A stretch of DNA of 64,000 nucleotides from Methylothermaceae bacteria B42 (GCA_001566965.1 LSNW01000007.1:1-64000); one strand, 5' to 3'; positions 41,570-48,843 are shown, counted from the first letter of the stretch. Notes: generated from the letters alone by a model not told the origin. Translations and numbers: made by a program.

Positions 41570-42310
41570 CTAGGCAGCAATCTTCCCATGCAAAAACTTC
41601 AGAAACCGACGGGCATCTTCAGCCATACGGCTGTTGTTGAACAATACCCAGTTAGGCTTATCAAAAGCAACCTTTTCCGCTAAAAATTCAAAATCTTCCT
41701 CTGAATAGCTGTAGTGGTAGTGATAAGCAGGTTTGCCGTGCAGGCGAAAATAATTCAGCCGTTGCGGCAAAGGCGTCCGGAGAAAAGGATCGACTGCATG
41801 AATCAAGCCTAATTCTTCGATTAAAGGCAAAACAATCTCATCCGTCCAGGCAGGCCCTCTTGGTTCAAATACTAAAAGCAACGCTTGGCGGTCTATTTGG
41901 CTGAGAAAATACCGCATTCGGGAAAAATTTTCAGTACAAGGTTCAAAACTGCGGGGAGTTTGCAGAACGACAGCAGAGGCTCGAAGCGCTTGGGCAATTT
42001 GAATGGTTTGTTGCCACGCTTTTTGGGTAAGCTTGTTCCACCGAAATGAACCGGCCTGCGTTTTTTCTTTGCCTAAAAGCTGCATTTTCAAGCGCCTGTA
42101 GGTGGGACTACTGGCTTCATGGGTGATCAATTGCCAAGCTTTGAGCGTAAAAACAAAGTCATTAGGCGCTTGAGCACGCCACCGCTCGGCAGTCAATACC
42201 AACGGAGGATGGTAAAAAGTTTGCTGAACTTCAAGAATCTGGAAGTCTTGAAATAACTTGGACCTTGCTTCAGGAAACCCGCAGACACCGACCCGAATTT
42301 CAGCCTTCAT
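41570..42310 (-). CDS. DUF72 domain protein (YecE-like)
   Basis: A 246-residue predicted TIM-barrel protein of the DUF72 family. It begins VGVCGFPEARSKLF and contains VQQTFYHPP, FVFTLKAWQLITHE, and a C-terminal RLHGKPAYHYHYSYSEEDF. Function unknown. It lies 3 bp after regA, so it is probably the last gene of the regBA transcript. Many DUF72 proteins begin with GTSGW; this one has VGVCGF instead. Confidence 0.85.
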   Translation of the reverse strand: MKAEIRVGVCGFPEARSKLFQDFQILEVQQTFYHPPLVLTAERWRAQAPNDFVFTLKAWQLITHEASSPTYRRLKMQLLGKEKTQAGSFRWNKLTQKAWQQTIQIAQALRASAVVLQTPRSFEPCTENFSRMRYFLSQIDRQALLLVFEPRGPAWTDEIVLPLIEELGLIHAVDPFLRTPLPQRLNYFRLHGKPAYHYHYSYSEEDFEFLAEKVAFDKPNWVLFNNSRMAEDARRFLKFLHGKIAA

Positions 42311-42313
42311 GGT

Positions 42314-42850
42314 TCATTCTCGAACAGGCCGTTTGTCGAGTTTCCGCTGCAAAGTTCTTCGATGCATGCCCAGCGCTCTTGCAGCCGCTGAGATATTACC
42401 ATTGTGTTCCATCAATACTTTTTGCAAATACTCCCATTCCATGCGTTTGACGGAAAGCGGTTTATCTTTGACCTCCACTGCGGCATCCCCTTCTTGTTTG
42501 TGCAGCGCCGCCAGAATCTCATCGGCATCGGCGGGTTTGGTCAAATAATGTATTGCCCCCAGCTTGATCGCTTCCACCGCCGTGGCAATGCTAGCGTAAC
42601 CGGTGAGAATGACAATCCGGGTATTCGCATCCAGTGATTTGAGTTGCTGAACCATTTGCAGACCTGAATCATGGCCAATTCTCAAATCAATCACGGCGTA
42701 CTCGGGCATCAACGCTTTTGCCAACTTCAGCCCCTGCTCCAGAGAGGTAGCAATGCTCACTGAAAACCCGCGTTTTGTCAGTGCGCGTTCCAACACCTGG
42801 CAAAAGGTTTCATCATCGTCAACCAATAATAATTGTGGATCATCACTCAT
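42314..42850 (-). CDS. regA: Redox response regulator RegA/PrrA family
   Basis: A 178-residue regulator. The receiver domain (about 5-120) has the acidic pair DDDE at 11-14, phospho-acceptor Asp55 in VIDLRI and Lys in LTKPADADE. The C-terminal Fis-type helix-turn-helix (GNISAAARALGMHRRTLQRKL) is the nearly invariant RegA/PrrA/ActR/RoxR DNA-binding motif. Members bind GCGNC-Nx-GNCGC sites, two of which stand upstream of regB. The start overlaps the regB end by 8 bp. Confidence 0.95.
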   Translation of the reverse strand: MSDDPQLLLVDDDETFCQVLERALTKRGFSVSIATSLEQGLKLAKALMPEYAVIDLRIGHDSGLQMVQQLKSLDANTRIVILTGYASIATAVEAIKLGAIHYLTKPADADEILAALHKQEGDAAVEVKDKPLSVKRMEWEYLQKVLMEHNGNISAAARALGMHRRTLQRKLDKRPVRE

Positions 42851-44174
42851 TGCTTTGTCCCTTAGGGTTTGTCGTAAACAACGGCAGACTTATACGGGTG
42901 TGGGTACCACCTCCAGGGCCCGGTTGCATGGAAATCTCGCCCCCCATCCGTTCAATGGTGTTATAGGCTAGAAACAACCCCACGCCTAATCCTTGCTTCT
43001 TCGACGGTACAGGATGTTTTCCTAACGCTTGGGTCAACGCGGGATTGATACCCGGCCCCTGGTCTTCAATCAAAAGTTCCAGCCTACTTTGATTCCATCG
43101 CGCTTTAAATGAAATAGCTTGAGGAGAAACATCTGCCGCATTATTGAGAATATTCATCAGAGCATGGCTTAGGGTGCGTTCGGCGAGTATATTGGCTTCT
43201 TCGATATTTGATTCCATTTCGAAATTCAAGGCGACCCCTGGGCGTTGCTTGCGCCACGCTTCGATCAATCTCTCCAAGTATTGTTTTACCGGCTCTAGAT
43301 GACCTGCCTCGGCCCTTAATTGACCTGCGGAAGCAGACATGACCGATAAGGCGTTTTTACAGCGATCAATTTGATCCTTAAAAATCAATAAACGCTGACG
43401 CAATTCTTGATGCGATGCGCCGTCATAATCCTCCAATAATTCTTGAACAATGATGGCCATCGTCCCCAATGGCGTTCCCATCTCGTGGGCCGCGCCCGCC
43501 GCCAGGGTTCCCAATGCCACTACCTGCTCATTTATCAGTGTTTGCTCCCGCACCTCCGCCAGTTTACGCTCCCGTTCCCTCAGCGTATTTGCCATTTCCA
43601 CGACAAAATATGCCACCAATCCAGCGCTGAAAACGAAACCTACCCAAGTACCAAACGCATGCAGTTCAAAAGTGGTATTTTCAGCCAATGCTTGACTGGG
43701 TAGCCGGTCGGCTTCCACCTTTTCCACCGGAATTTCCGGAAGCGGATGAAAATAACCAATTAAATAGGTATAGCAACTACAAGTTAATCCCATCATATAC
43801 CATGTATATTTTTGAGGCAGGATCGTCGCTGTCAAAATCAACGGTAATAACAGAAACCAAGCCATTGGATTGGTTGCGCCACCGGCAAAATAAAGCAATG
43901 CGGTAATACTGACCACATCCAGGCACAAATGAAGAAATAACTCAGGCTCATCTACCGCGTAATCGTGCTGCAATCGAAACCAGGTAAGACAATTCAAGGC
44001 CGCCATGGCGGCCAGTACATTCCACAGTGGGTCAGTATCAAGATCTATTCCCGCGCCGAACACGGTAATCAAAATCACCAAGGCGGTTGCGGTAATCATT
44101 AGATTTCGCAAAAGAAACAACCACCGCAGGTTTTGACGGGCGGCGTCTTGGGAATCTAAGGGGGACTGTAACAT
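42843..44174 (-). CDS. regB: Redox sensor histidine kinase RegB/PrrB family
   Basis: A 443-residue membrane kinase with about six helices in the first 200 residues. The quinone-binding box GGATNP lies at 98-103. His230 sits in the H box ALGTLAAGAAHEMGTPLG. Cys272 in IDRCKNAL corresponds to the redox-active cysteine of RegB. N, G1 (EDQGPGI) and G2 (GLGVGLFLA) boxes are intact. It senses quinone redox state and phosphorylates RegA. AAAGGT precedes the start. The upstream leader runs antisense to candidate sRNA A if transcription starts far enough away. Confidence 0.95.
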   Translation of the reverse strand: MLQSPLDSQDAARQNLRWLFLLRNLMITATALVILITVFGAGIDLDTDPLWNVLAAMAALNCLTWFRLQHDYAVDEPELFLHLCLDVVSITALLYFAGGATNPMAWFLLLPLILTATILPQKYTWYMMGLTCSCYTYLIGYFHPLPEIPVEKVEADRLPSQALAENTTFELHAFGTWVGFVFSAGLVAYFVVEMANTLRERERKLAEVREQTLINEQVVALGTLAAGAAHEMGTPLGTMAIIVQELLEDYDGASHQELRQRLLIFKDQIDRCKNALSVMSASAGQLRAEAGHLEPVKQYLERLIEAWRKQRPGVALNFEMESNIEEANILAERTLSHALMNILNNAADVSPQAISFKARWNQSRLELLIEDQGPGINPALTQALGKHPVPSKKQGLGVGLFLAYNTIERMGGEISMQPGPGGGTHTRISLPLFTTNPKGQSNE

Positions 44175-44200
44175 TAAACCTTTATGCTCAAATTAATTGA

Positions 44201-44224
44201 TGGTGAGGATTTCCTTCACCTCCC
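44201..44224 (+). repeat. Hairpin-1-like remnant of the sRNA repeat unit
   Basis: TGGTGAGGATTTCCTTCACC followed by TCCC resembles the first hairpin of candidate sRNA A (44281-44302, TGGTGAAAGC...TTCACCTCC). It has a GGTGA/TCACC stem and a CACCTCC anti-SD stretch. It runs directly into the first RegA box without a terminator, so it may be a truncated third unit. Confidence 0.4.
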
Positions 44225-44225
44225 A

Positions 44226-44242
44226 TGCGACAATTTGCCGCA
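44226..44242. promoter_or_regulatory. RegA/PrrA-type operator A
   Basis: TGCGACAATTTGCCGCA fits the RegA-family pattern GCGNC-N5-GNCGC. Its end is 24 bp from a -10-like TATGCT (44266-44271) on the plus strand, and it is 52 bp from the regB start on the minus strand. It could serve sRNA A, regB, or both. Confidence 0.7.
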
Positions 44243-44265
44243 TTCCATAGTTCAGCACATCTTGA

Positions 44266-44271
44266 TATGCT
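44266..44271 (+). promoter_or_regulatory. -10-like element of candidate sRNA A
   Basis: TATGCT, four of six matches to TATAAT, at the same distance (24 bp) from operator A as the -10 of sRNA B is from operator B. No good -35 is present, as expected for an activator-dependent promoter. Confidence 0.45.
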
Positions 44272-44277
44272 TTCCAT

Positions 44278-44376
44278 AAGTGGTGAAAGCTCATTCACCT
44301 CCAATGTGCATGTACAAGCGTGCGATTTCCTCCTTAATTTGCAGGGAGACACTCTCCCTGCGGATTTTCTTTTTTA
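44278..44376 (+). ncRNA. Candidate small RNA A, anti-Shine-Dalgarno type
   Basis: A predicted transcript of about 99 nt. Hairpin 1 is GGTGAA/TTCACC (44282-44299) and hairpin 2 is GCATG/CGTGC (44308-44323, with a G-U pair). A single-stranded CU-rich stretch (44326-44340) contains CCTCCTTA, identical to the 3' end of 16S rRNA. An intrinsic terminator follows. The order of parts and several short blocks (TGCATG, GTGCGATT, TCCTCCT, CAGGG) are shared with candidate sRNA B. It has no useful open reading frame. It probably pairs with ribosome-binding sites; targets are unknown. Confidence 0.65.
44341..44376 (+). terminator. Terminator of candidate sRNA A
   Basis: Perfect 9-bp stem GCAGGGAGA / TCTCCCTGC with a 3-nt loop, then GGATTTTCTTTTTT. 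No plus-strand protein gene lies upstream, which implies a non-coding transcript. Confidence 0.7.
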
Positions 44377-44400
44377 ATTTCATTCCCAACTTTGCTTACA

Positions 44401-44417
44401 TGCGACAATTTGTCGCA
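44401..44417. promoter_or_regulatory. RegA/PrrA-type operator B
   Basis: TGCGACAATTTGTCGCA is a palindrome with perfect 6-bp arms and a 5-bp spacer, matching GCGNC-N5-GNCGC exactly. It ends 1 bp before the -35 of candidate sRNA B, a standard activator position. Confidence 0.75.
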
Positions 44418-44418
44418 T

Positions 44419-44446
44419 TTGAAACAAAACCATTCTTTGCTATTAT
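44419..44446 (+). promoter_or_regulatory. Promoter of candidate sRNA B
   Basis: TTGAAA (44419-44424), 16-bp spacer, TATTAT (44441-44446). Transcription would start near 44453, two bases before hairpin 1. Confidence 0.65.
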
Positions 44447-44452
44447 TAAATT

Positions 44453-44549
44453 GTGTTCGGTATTTACTACCGAACTCGCAATACTGCATGACAGTAGTGC
44501 GATTACTCCTCCTCTTTGACAGCAGGGCTAACACCCTGCTGTTTTTTTA
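44453..44549 (+). ncRNA. Candidate small RNA B, anti-Shine-Dalgarno type
   Basis: A predicted transcript of about 97 nt between a recognisable promoter and a strong terminator. Hairpin 1 is a perfect 8-bp stem GTTCGGTA/TACCGAAC (44455-44475). Hairpin 2 is an 11-bp stem with one mismatch, TCGCAATACTG/CAGTAGTGCGA (44476-44502). The linker TTACTCCTCCTCTTTG (44503-44518) is complementary to GGAGGAG-type ribosome-binding sites. The overall design recalls alphaproteobacterial cuckoo/CcsR RNAs, but I see no sequence relationship beyond the CU-rich motif. Divergent from regB and not part of any coding gene. Confidence 0.75.
44519..44549 (+). terminator. Terminator of candidate sRNA B
   Basis: Perfect 9-bp stem ACAGCAGGG / CCCTGCTGT, 6-nt loop, followed by a run of seven Ts. 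An ideal intrinsic terminator on a strand that carries no protein gene upstream. Confidence 0.9.
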
Positions 44550-44565
44550 TGCCCACCGATATTAT

Positions 44566-45057
44566 TTACTTAATAATTGCCTGAATTCCTTCTCGGGCAC
44601 AGGCAACGTCCAACATCGCCCCAGGAGCGCCACCGACGCCAATAGCGCCCACTACGTGATCGCGCACTTTAATTGGAATACCGCCACCGAGGAGCAAAAT
44701 CCTTTCATTCATTCTCCCTAACGCCTGAATCTCTGGTTTTTTTGCAATCAGCGCCGCCAGTTCGTGGGTTGGTTTACGCAGACTTAAAGCCGTATAAGCT
44801 TTTCTTTGGCTACTATCAAGGGTGTGGGGGCCTGCTTTTTCATCTCGCAGCAGTGCTAATAAATTTCCGGCGGCATCAACCACCGCTACGCTGACGGTAT
44901 AATCATTCTTTTGACAGGCTATTAATGCAGCCTGTGCAGCCGTTTTCGCGCTTTGCAGAGAAAGGCTGGGTTGCCTGTTTAAATCAATGCCATAAACAGG
45001 CGCAACCACTAAAAATATCAACCAATAGATTAAATACTTGATACAAGACATTTTCAT
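44566..45057 (-). CDS. GlcG/HbpS-type (DUF336) exported protein
   Basis: A 163-residue protein with a signal peptide (1-23, ending APVYG) and a GlcG/HbpS domain: VVDAAGNLLALLRDEKAG near 58 and GGGIPIKVRDHVVGAIGVGGAPG near 124. HbpS members bind heme in redox signalling; others sit beside glycolate or diol metabolism genes. AGGAGG stands before the start. It is the last gene of a minus-strand group with the class II aldolase and CPBP genes. Its stop is 17 bp from the sRNA B terminator. Confidence 0.85.
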   Translation of the reverse strand: MKMSCIKYLIYWLIFLVVAPVYGIDLNRQPSLSLQSAKTAAQAALIACQKNDYTVSVAVVDAAGNLLALLRDEKAGPHTLDSSQRKAYTALSLRKPTHELAALIAKKPEIQALGRMNERILLLGGGIPIKVRDHVVGAIGVGGAPGAMLDVACAREGIQAIIK

Positions 45058-45077
45058 TCCTCCTAATGTTATATTCC

Positions 45078-45092
45078 TGCGACAATTTACGA
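45078..45092. promoter_or_regulatory. RegA-like half site upstream of the GlcG/HbpS gene
   Basis: TGCGACAATTTACGA repeats the left arm and spacer of the two full operators but lacks the right arm. It stands 21 bp before the GlcG/HbpS start and overlaps the aldolase stop codon. A functional role is speculative. Confidence 0.25.
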
Positions 45093-45722
45093 TTCCATCA
45101 CCGCCTTTTCCCAGGCCAGCACTTCCGCCAGGGTTTTGACTAATAATTGCCCCGCATTATCAATATTATTGGCATAAGACAATATGCCGTCTCGATGACC
45201 TTTCATAACAATAATGCCAGAAAAAGGACGTCTTATTACCAGCGCGGCGACAGCCTTGGCCATGGCCGGGGTGCCATACTCGATAGAACAGGGTGTCTGA
45301 GGATAGTCCATCATATCCGCCGCCTGCCATATTTCCGGGCAATGGCCGTGGATAACGGCATTGACCTGGTATGAAGCTTGATAAACAGCCGCATGGGTCA
45401 ATGTTTCCGAGGAAGGGGGTATAGGGCCTTGCGCCCACACCCGGCCGGTCTCTAACGCCACTTTTTCAATCACGCAATAATGCTCTCTTCCCAGGCTGGC
45501 GTTGCCGCCAGTTTGGGTGCCTGAAATAATAAAACGCTTTCTGCCGACACGCTGACTAATGTTGCCGTAACTCAATCCTTGATAGCGGTTTGGATCCTTG
45601 CCAATCAAGCCAAGCCTAAAAAAAATGGTCCGCCACGCTTCCAAATGAGGAAAACCTTGCCATTCCGAAGGCGGAGACGGGGTATATTCCAAATCAAATT
45701 TAATCACCCCTTCGCTGGTCAT
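45087..45722 (-). CDS. Class II aldolase/adducin-family protein
   Basis: A 211-residue protein of the class II aldolase family. It has GLSYGNISQRV near 48, SGTQTGG near 67, TLTHAAVYQASYQVNAVIHGHCPEIW near 108 and a C-terminal SGIIVMKGHRDGILSY. One Zn-binding histidine pair (HGH) is clear. The substrate could be a fuculose-, rhamnulose- or methylthioribulose-phosphate-like sugar but cannot be named. Overlaps the CPBP gene by ATGA. Confidence 0.82.
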   Translation of the reverse strand: MTSEGVIKFDLEYTPSPPSEWQGFPHLEAWRTIFFRLGLIGKDPNRYQGLSYGNISQRVGRKRFIISGTQTGGNASLGREHYCVIEKVALETGRVWAQGPIPPSSETLTHAAVYQASYQVNAVIHGHCPEIWQAADMMDYPQTPCSIEYGTPAMAKAVAALVIRRPFSGIIVMKGHRDGILSYANNIDNAGQLLVKTLAEVLAWEKAVMES

Positions 45723-46615
45723 GGCGTTCTACCCCAAACCAACAATATCCCTGTACAAACCATTAACCACAAGGCTGTACCGATACCATTTACCCCATCA
45801 AAATCTCCAATTAAAAATAACCAGGGACTATCCTTGGTTAGATCCGAAATCACCCGGGTGGTTTTGATTATTATGATCCAACTAGCATGAATACCCACGC
45901 AATACCCTAAGCAATTCAAGCGCCAGCGAACTGCACCAAGCAAGATGCCGACAGAAATCAACGCCAACATCACATCCCATTGCGCCCTCGAAAACCATTG
46001 AGAGAATGCTATCACTGCCATTTCCAGTCCTCTAAGGAGCGTAACCTGGGTGTCCACGGGCCATTCGCCCCTTAAAAAATGCAGTCCAGCAAAATAAATG
46101 GCGTTGATAATAATACCGAATGGGATGGAGGCATAGCGCCATAGGAGCCCCAAAAGTACGCCTCTAAATACCCATTCCTCCAGAACCGCCACCAATAACG
46201 CAATAATGAAGAAGGCAGGGATTTTTATAGCAACACTGTGGGACATTTCCGCCATAGAACCATTCAAATGGCGTATATCAAAAGCAAATTGCAGCCATAA
46301 GACAGGGGCTATAATCAGAAAGCCCATGCCAAAACCACTGCCAAAGGCCCTAAAAATGTGTAGCCCATCCAGGCCAAAAGCACCCAAATCTTTAAGCGTC
46401 AGGCGAAACAAATAAATGATTACAATCGTGCCAAGTATCATCACTAACTGAGTACTTCGCACTACTAACGAATCAAAAGCTAATGCTTGACTGAAGGGAT
46501 AAATAAGATAAGCTATTACGGTTCCGAGGATGGCAGATGCCATAAGATAAAGTAGGGGCAGGCTCAAAAGCCCAAGAAGCCGCACCCAAGGTGTTCGGAA
46601 ACCGATAGTAAACAT
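45719..46615 (-). CDS. CPBP-family intramembrane glutamic endopeptidase
   Basis: A 298-residue protein with about eight membrane helices. The ABI/CPBP motifs are present: EEWVFRG (motif 1), YFAGLHFLRG (motif 2) and GIHASWI (motif 3). These proteins cleave membrane substrates or prenylated peptides; the bacterial target is unknown. Start at 46615 (MFTIGFRTPW) keeps it clear of tRNA-Leu; a longer reading would enter the tRNA upstream region. Confidence 0.88.
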   Translation of the reverse strand: MFTIGFRTPWVRLLGLLSLPLLYLMASAILGTVIAYLIYPFSQALAFDSLVVRSTQLVMILGTIVIIYLFRLTLKDLGAFGLDGLHIFRAFGSGFGMGFLIIAPVLWLQFAFDIRHLNGSMAEMSHSVAIKIPAFFIIALLVAVLEEWVFRGVLLGLLWRYASIPFGIIINAIYFAGLHFLRGEWPVDTQVTLLRGLEMAVIAFSQWFSRAQWDVMLALISVGILLGAVRWRLNCLGYCVGIHASWIIIIKTTRVISDLTKDSPWLFLIGDFDGVNGIGTALWLMVCTGILLVWGRTP

Positions 46616-46674
46616 TGTAACCGAATTCTTTATTTCATAAGAAAGACCAATATAGCATCGAATAAACTTTTCCT

Positions 46675-46759
46675 GCGAATGTGGCGGAACTGGTAGACGC
46701 GCTGGATTTAGGTTCCAGTGGGGCAACCCGTGAGAGTTCGAGTCTCTCCATTCGCACCA
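46675..46759 (+). tRNA. tRNA-Leu (anticodon TAG)
   Basis: Acceptor stem GCGAATG/CATTCGC, anticodon stem CTGGA/TCCAG with loop TTTAGGT (anticodon TAG), a long variable arm as expected for class II tRNA, T loop TTCGAGT and encoded CCA. 85 nt. Confidence 0.97.
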
Positions 46760-46843
46760 AACATTACTTTATGTTGCGCAACATTTTGCAATAACCTCCA
46801 ATGAATCATTTAAAAACCAACTCCATTCCGAGGTAATCCCACC

Positions 46844-48148
46844 ATGCAGATCTCCGTCGAGTCGACGTCCGAAATCAGCCGCAAAATGCAGATCCAGGTA
46901 CCTGAAGAAAAGGTCCGGGAAGAAATCGACACACGATTAAAGTCACTTGCAAAACGTGTCAAAATTGATGGCTTTAGACCCGGAAAAATACCTGAGCGAG
47001 TGATTCGGCAACGATACGGCAAACAGGTTCGGGAAGAAGTGATCTACGATCTGATCCGCTCCAGTTTTTCCCAAGCGCTTCAAGAACAAGATCTGCGTCC
47101 TGTTGGCGAACCCCAGATTACCCCACAAGAAATGGCCGAAGGCAAAGGCCTGGAATATACGGCTCAATTTGAAATTTACCCTGAAATCAAGCTTGCGGCG
47201 CTTGAGTCCCTGGAAATCAAAAAACCCGTCTGCCAGCTTAGCGACGAAGATCTGGAGCAAATGATCCAGCGCCTTAGGGAACAAAAAAAGCAATGGCACG
47301 AAGTTGACCGCCTCGCGCAGGAAGGCGATCGGGTAACTATTACATTTGAGGGGCTTCTCGACGGCGAGCCAATCGGCAATGGAAAATCCGAGCACTTTGA
47401 AATAGAACTGGGTTCAGGCAACATGATTCCTGGTTTTGAAGACCAGCTCAAAGGCGCCAAAGCGGGAGATCATCTGGAATTTGAATTGACTTTCCCCGAA
47501 GATTATCACGATGAAAAGCTAGCTGGTAAAAACGTCCTGTTTAAAGTAGAGATAGAGAAGGTAGAAGAAGGCACACTGCCGGAAGTGGATTCCGACTTTG
47601 TCAAGGAATATGGCATTGAAGACGGTGATATCGAAAAATTCCGGGAAGAAGTCAAAGCCAACATGGAAAGACAAGTCCAGGCTGCGCTTAAAGAACAAAC
47701 CAAAAACAACGTGCTCGACGCTTTATTTGAAAAAAATCCCATTCCAGTCCCAGAGGCGTTGGTCAAACAAGAAATCCAAAGGACCCTGGCGCCCTTGGGA
47801 GACACACTCAAAAATAATCCCGAAATTTTGAACCAACTGCCGCTAGATCAAATCCAAGAGAAAGCAAAAAAGCGGGTAGCGCTGGGGCTGCTATTATCTG
47901 AAGTGATCAGGACGAATGAACTTAAGCCTGACCCTGAAAAGATACGCAGTGCAATCGAAGCATTAGCAGAAAACTATGAAGATCCAGAAGAAGTGATCCA
48001 GTACTATTCTTCTAATCCTGAGGCGCGGGCGCAGATTGAAAACAGCGTCCTGGAAGATCAAGCCATCGAATGGATTCTGGAACGCGCCAAAGTGACAGAA
48101 GAACCCATTAGTTTCGAAGAACTGGTTAAAGAACGTCAATCATCTTAA
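46844..48148 (+). CDS. tig: Trigger factor
   Basis: A 434-residue ribosome-associated chaperone and prolyl isomerase. The N-terminal ribosome-binding motif GFRPGKIP lies near residue 44. The FKBP domain (about 155-235) has DRVTITFEGLLDGEPI and GSGNMIPGFEDQL, followed by the helical C-terminal domain. First gene of the conserved tig-clpP-clpX-lon-hupB-ppiD order. Confidence 0.97.
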   Translation: MQISVESTSEISRKMQIQVPEEKVREEIDTRLKSLAKRVKIDGFRPGKIPERVIRQRYGKQVREEVIYDLIRSSFSQALQEQDLRPVGEPQITPQEMAEGKGLEYTAQFEIYPEIKLAALESLEIKKPVCQLSDEDLEQMIQRLREQKKQWHEVDRLAQEGDRVTITFEGLLDGEPIGNGKSEHFEIELGSGNMIPGFEDQLKGAKAGDHLEFELTFPEDYHDEKLAGKNVLFKVEIEKVEEGTLPEVDSDFVKEYGIEDGDIEKFREEVKANMERQVQAALKEQTKNNVLDALFEKNPIPVPEALVKQEIQRTLAPLGDTLKNNPEILNQLPLDQIQEKAKKRVALGLLLSEVIRTNELKPDPEKIRSAIEALAENYEDPEEVIQYYSSNPEARAQIENSVLEDQAIEWILERAKVTEEPISFEELVKERQSS

Positions 48149-48167
48149 AAAATAGAGTAATTCTTTT

Positions 48168-48791
48168 ATGACTCATCCGATCTCTGATATTACAAGCCAA
48201 CTTGTTCCGATGGTGATCGAACAGACACCAAGAGGCGAACGCGCTTTTGACATTTACTCCAGGTTATTAAAAGAACGCGTTATTTTCATGGTGGGACCTG
48301 TGGAAGACCACACCGCCAATCTCATTGTCGCCCAATTGTTATTCTTGGAATCGGAAAATCCCGACAAAGATATCCACCTTTATATCAACTCTCCAGGCGG
48401 CCTAGTCACTGCGGGACTGGCCATTTATGACACCATGCAGTTCATCAAACCCGATGTGAGCACCATGTGCATGGGTCAAGCCGCGAGCATGGGTGCTCTG
48501 TTGCTTGCAGGTGGCGCGGAAGGGAAAAGATACGCCCTGCCCCATTCCCGGGTGATGATTCATCAGCCATTAGGCGGCTTTCAAGGCCAGGCCAGTGACA
48601 TCGATATCCATGCCCGGGAAATTCTGCAAACCCGGGACCGGTTGAATCGTATTCTGGCTAAACACACCAGCCAAACCCTGGAAAAGATCCAGCAAGACAC
48701 CGACCGGGACAACTTTATGAGCAGCAGTGAAGCCCTGGAATATGGACTGATTGATAAGGTCTTGACCAATCGCGCCAAAGCGGATGAATAA
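48168..48791 (+). CDS. clpP: ATP-dependent Clp protease proteolytic subunit
   Basis: A 207-residue serine protease. The catalytic serine lies in [15 protein letters not shown] near residue 104, histidine in [12 protein letters not shown] near 128 and aspartate in the ILQTRDRLN region. It pairs with ClpX encoded downstream. Starts 19 bp after tig. Confidence 0.97.
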   Translation: MTHPISDITSQLVPMVIEQTPRGERAFDIYSRLLKERVIFMVGPVEDHTANLIVAQLLFLESENPDKDIHLYINSPGGLVTAGLAIYDTMQFIKPDVSTMCMGQAASMGALLLAGGAEGKRYALPHSRVMIHQPLGGFQGQASDIDIHAREILQTRDRLNRILAKHTSQTLEKIQQDTDRDNFMSSSEALEYGLIDKVLTNRAKADE

Positions 48792-48814
48792 AATTGACCT
48801 TTTTTTCGCTTTAA

Positions 48815-48843
48815 TTGGAAAATCCTCTTACAGGGTTTATGCT
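48815..48843 (+). promoter_or_regulatory. Candidate promoter of clpX
   Basis: TTGGAA, 17-bp spacer, TATGCT in the 271-bp clpP-clpX gap, about 220 bp before clpX. The rest of the gap shows no gene. Confidence 0.4.

Noticed and set aside
44193-44294. 33-codon minus-strand reading frame with a GGAGGTGA ribosome-binding site just before regB
   Set aside because: The apparent ribosome-binding site and start are the complement of hairpin 1 and the CACCTCC stretch of candidate sRNA A, and the frame crosses operator A. The same bases are better explained by the plus-strand RNA. A leader peptide is not excluded.
44334-44534. 66-codon minus-strand frame across the sRNA region
   Set aside because: It runs through two perfect terminator stems and the RegA palindrome, has no ribosome-binding site at usable distance, and resembles no known protein.
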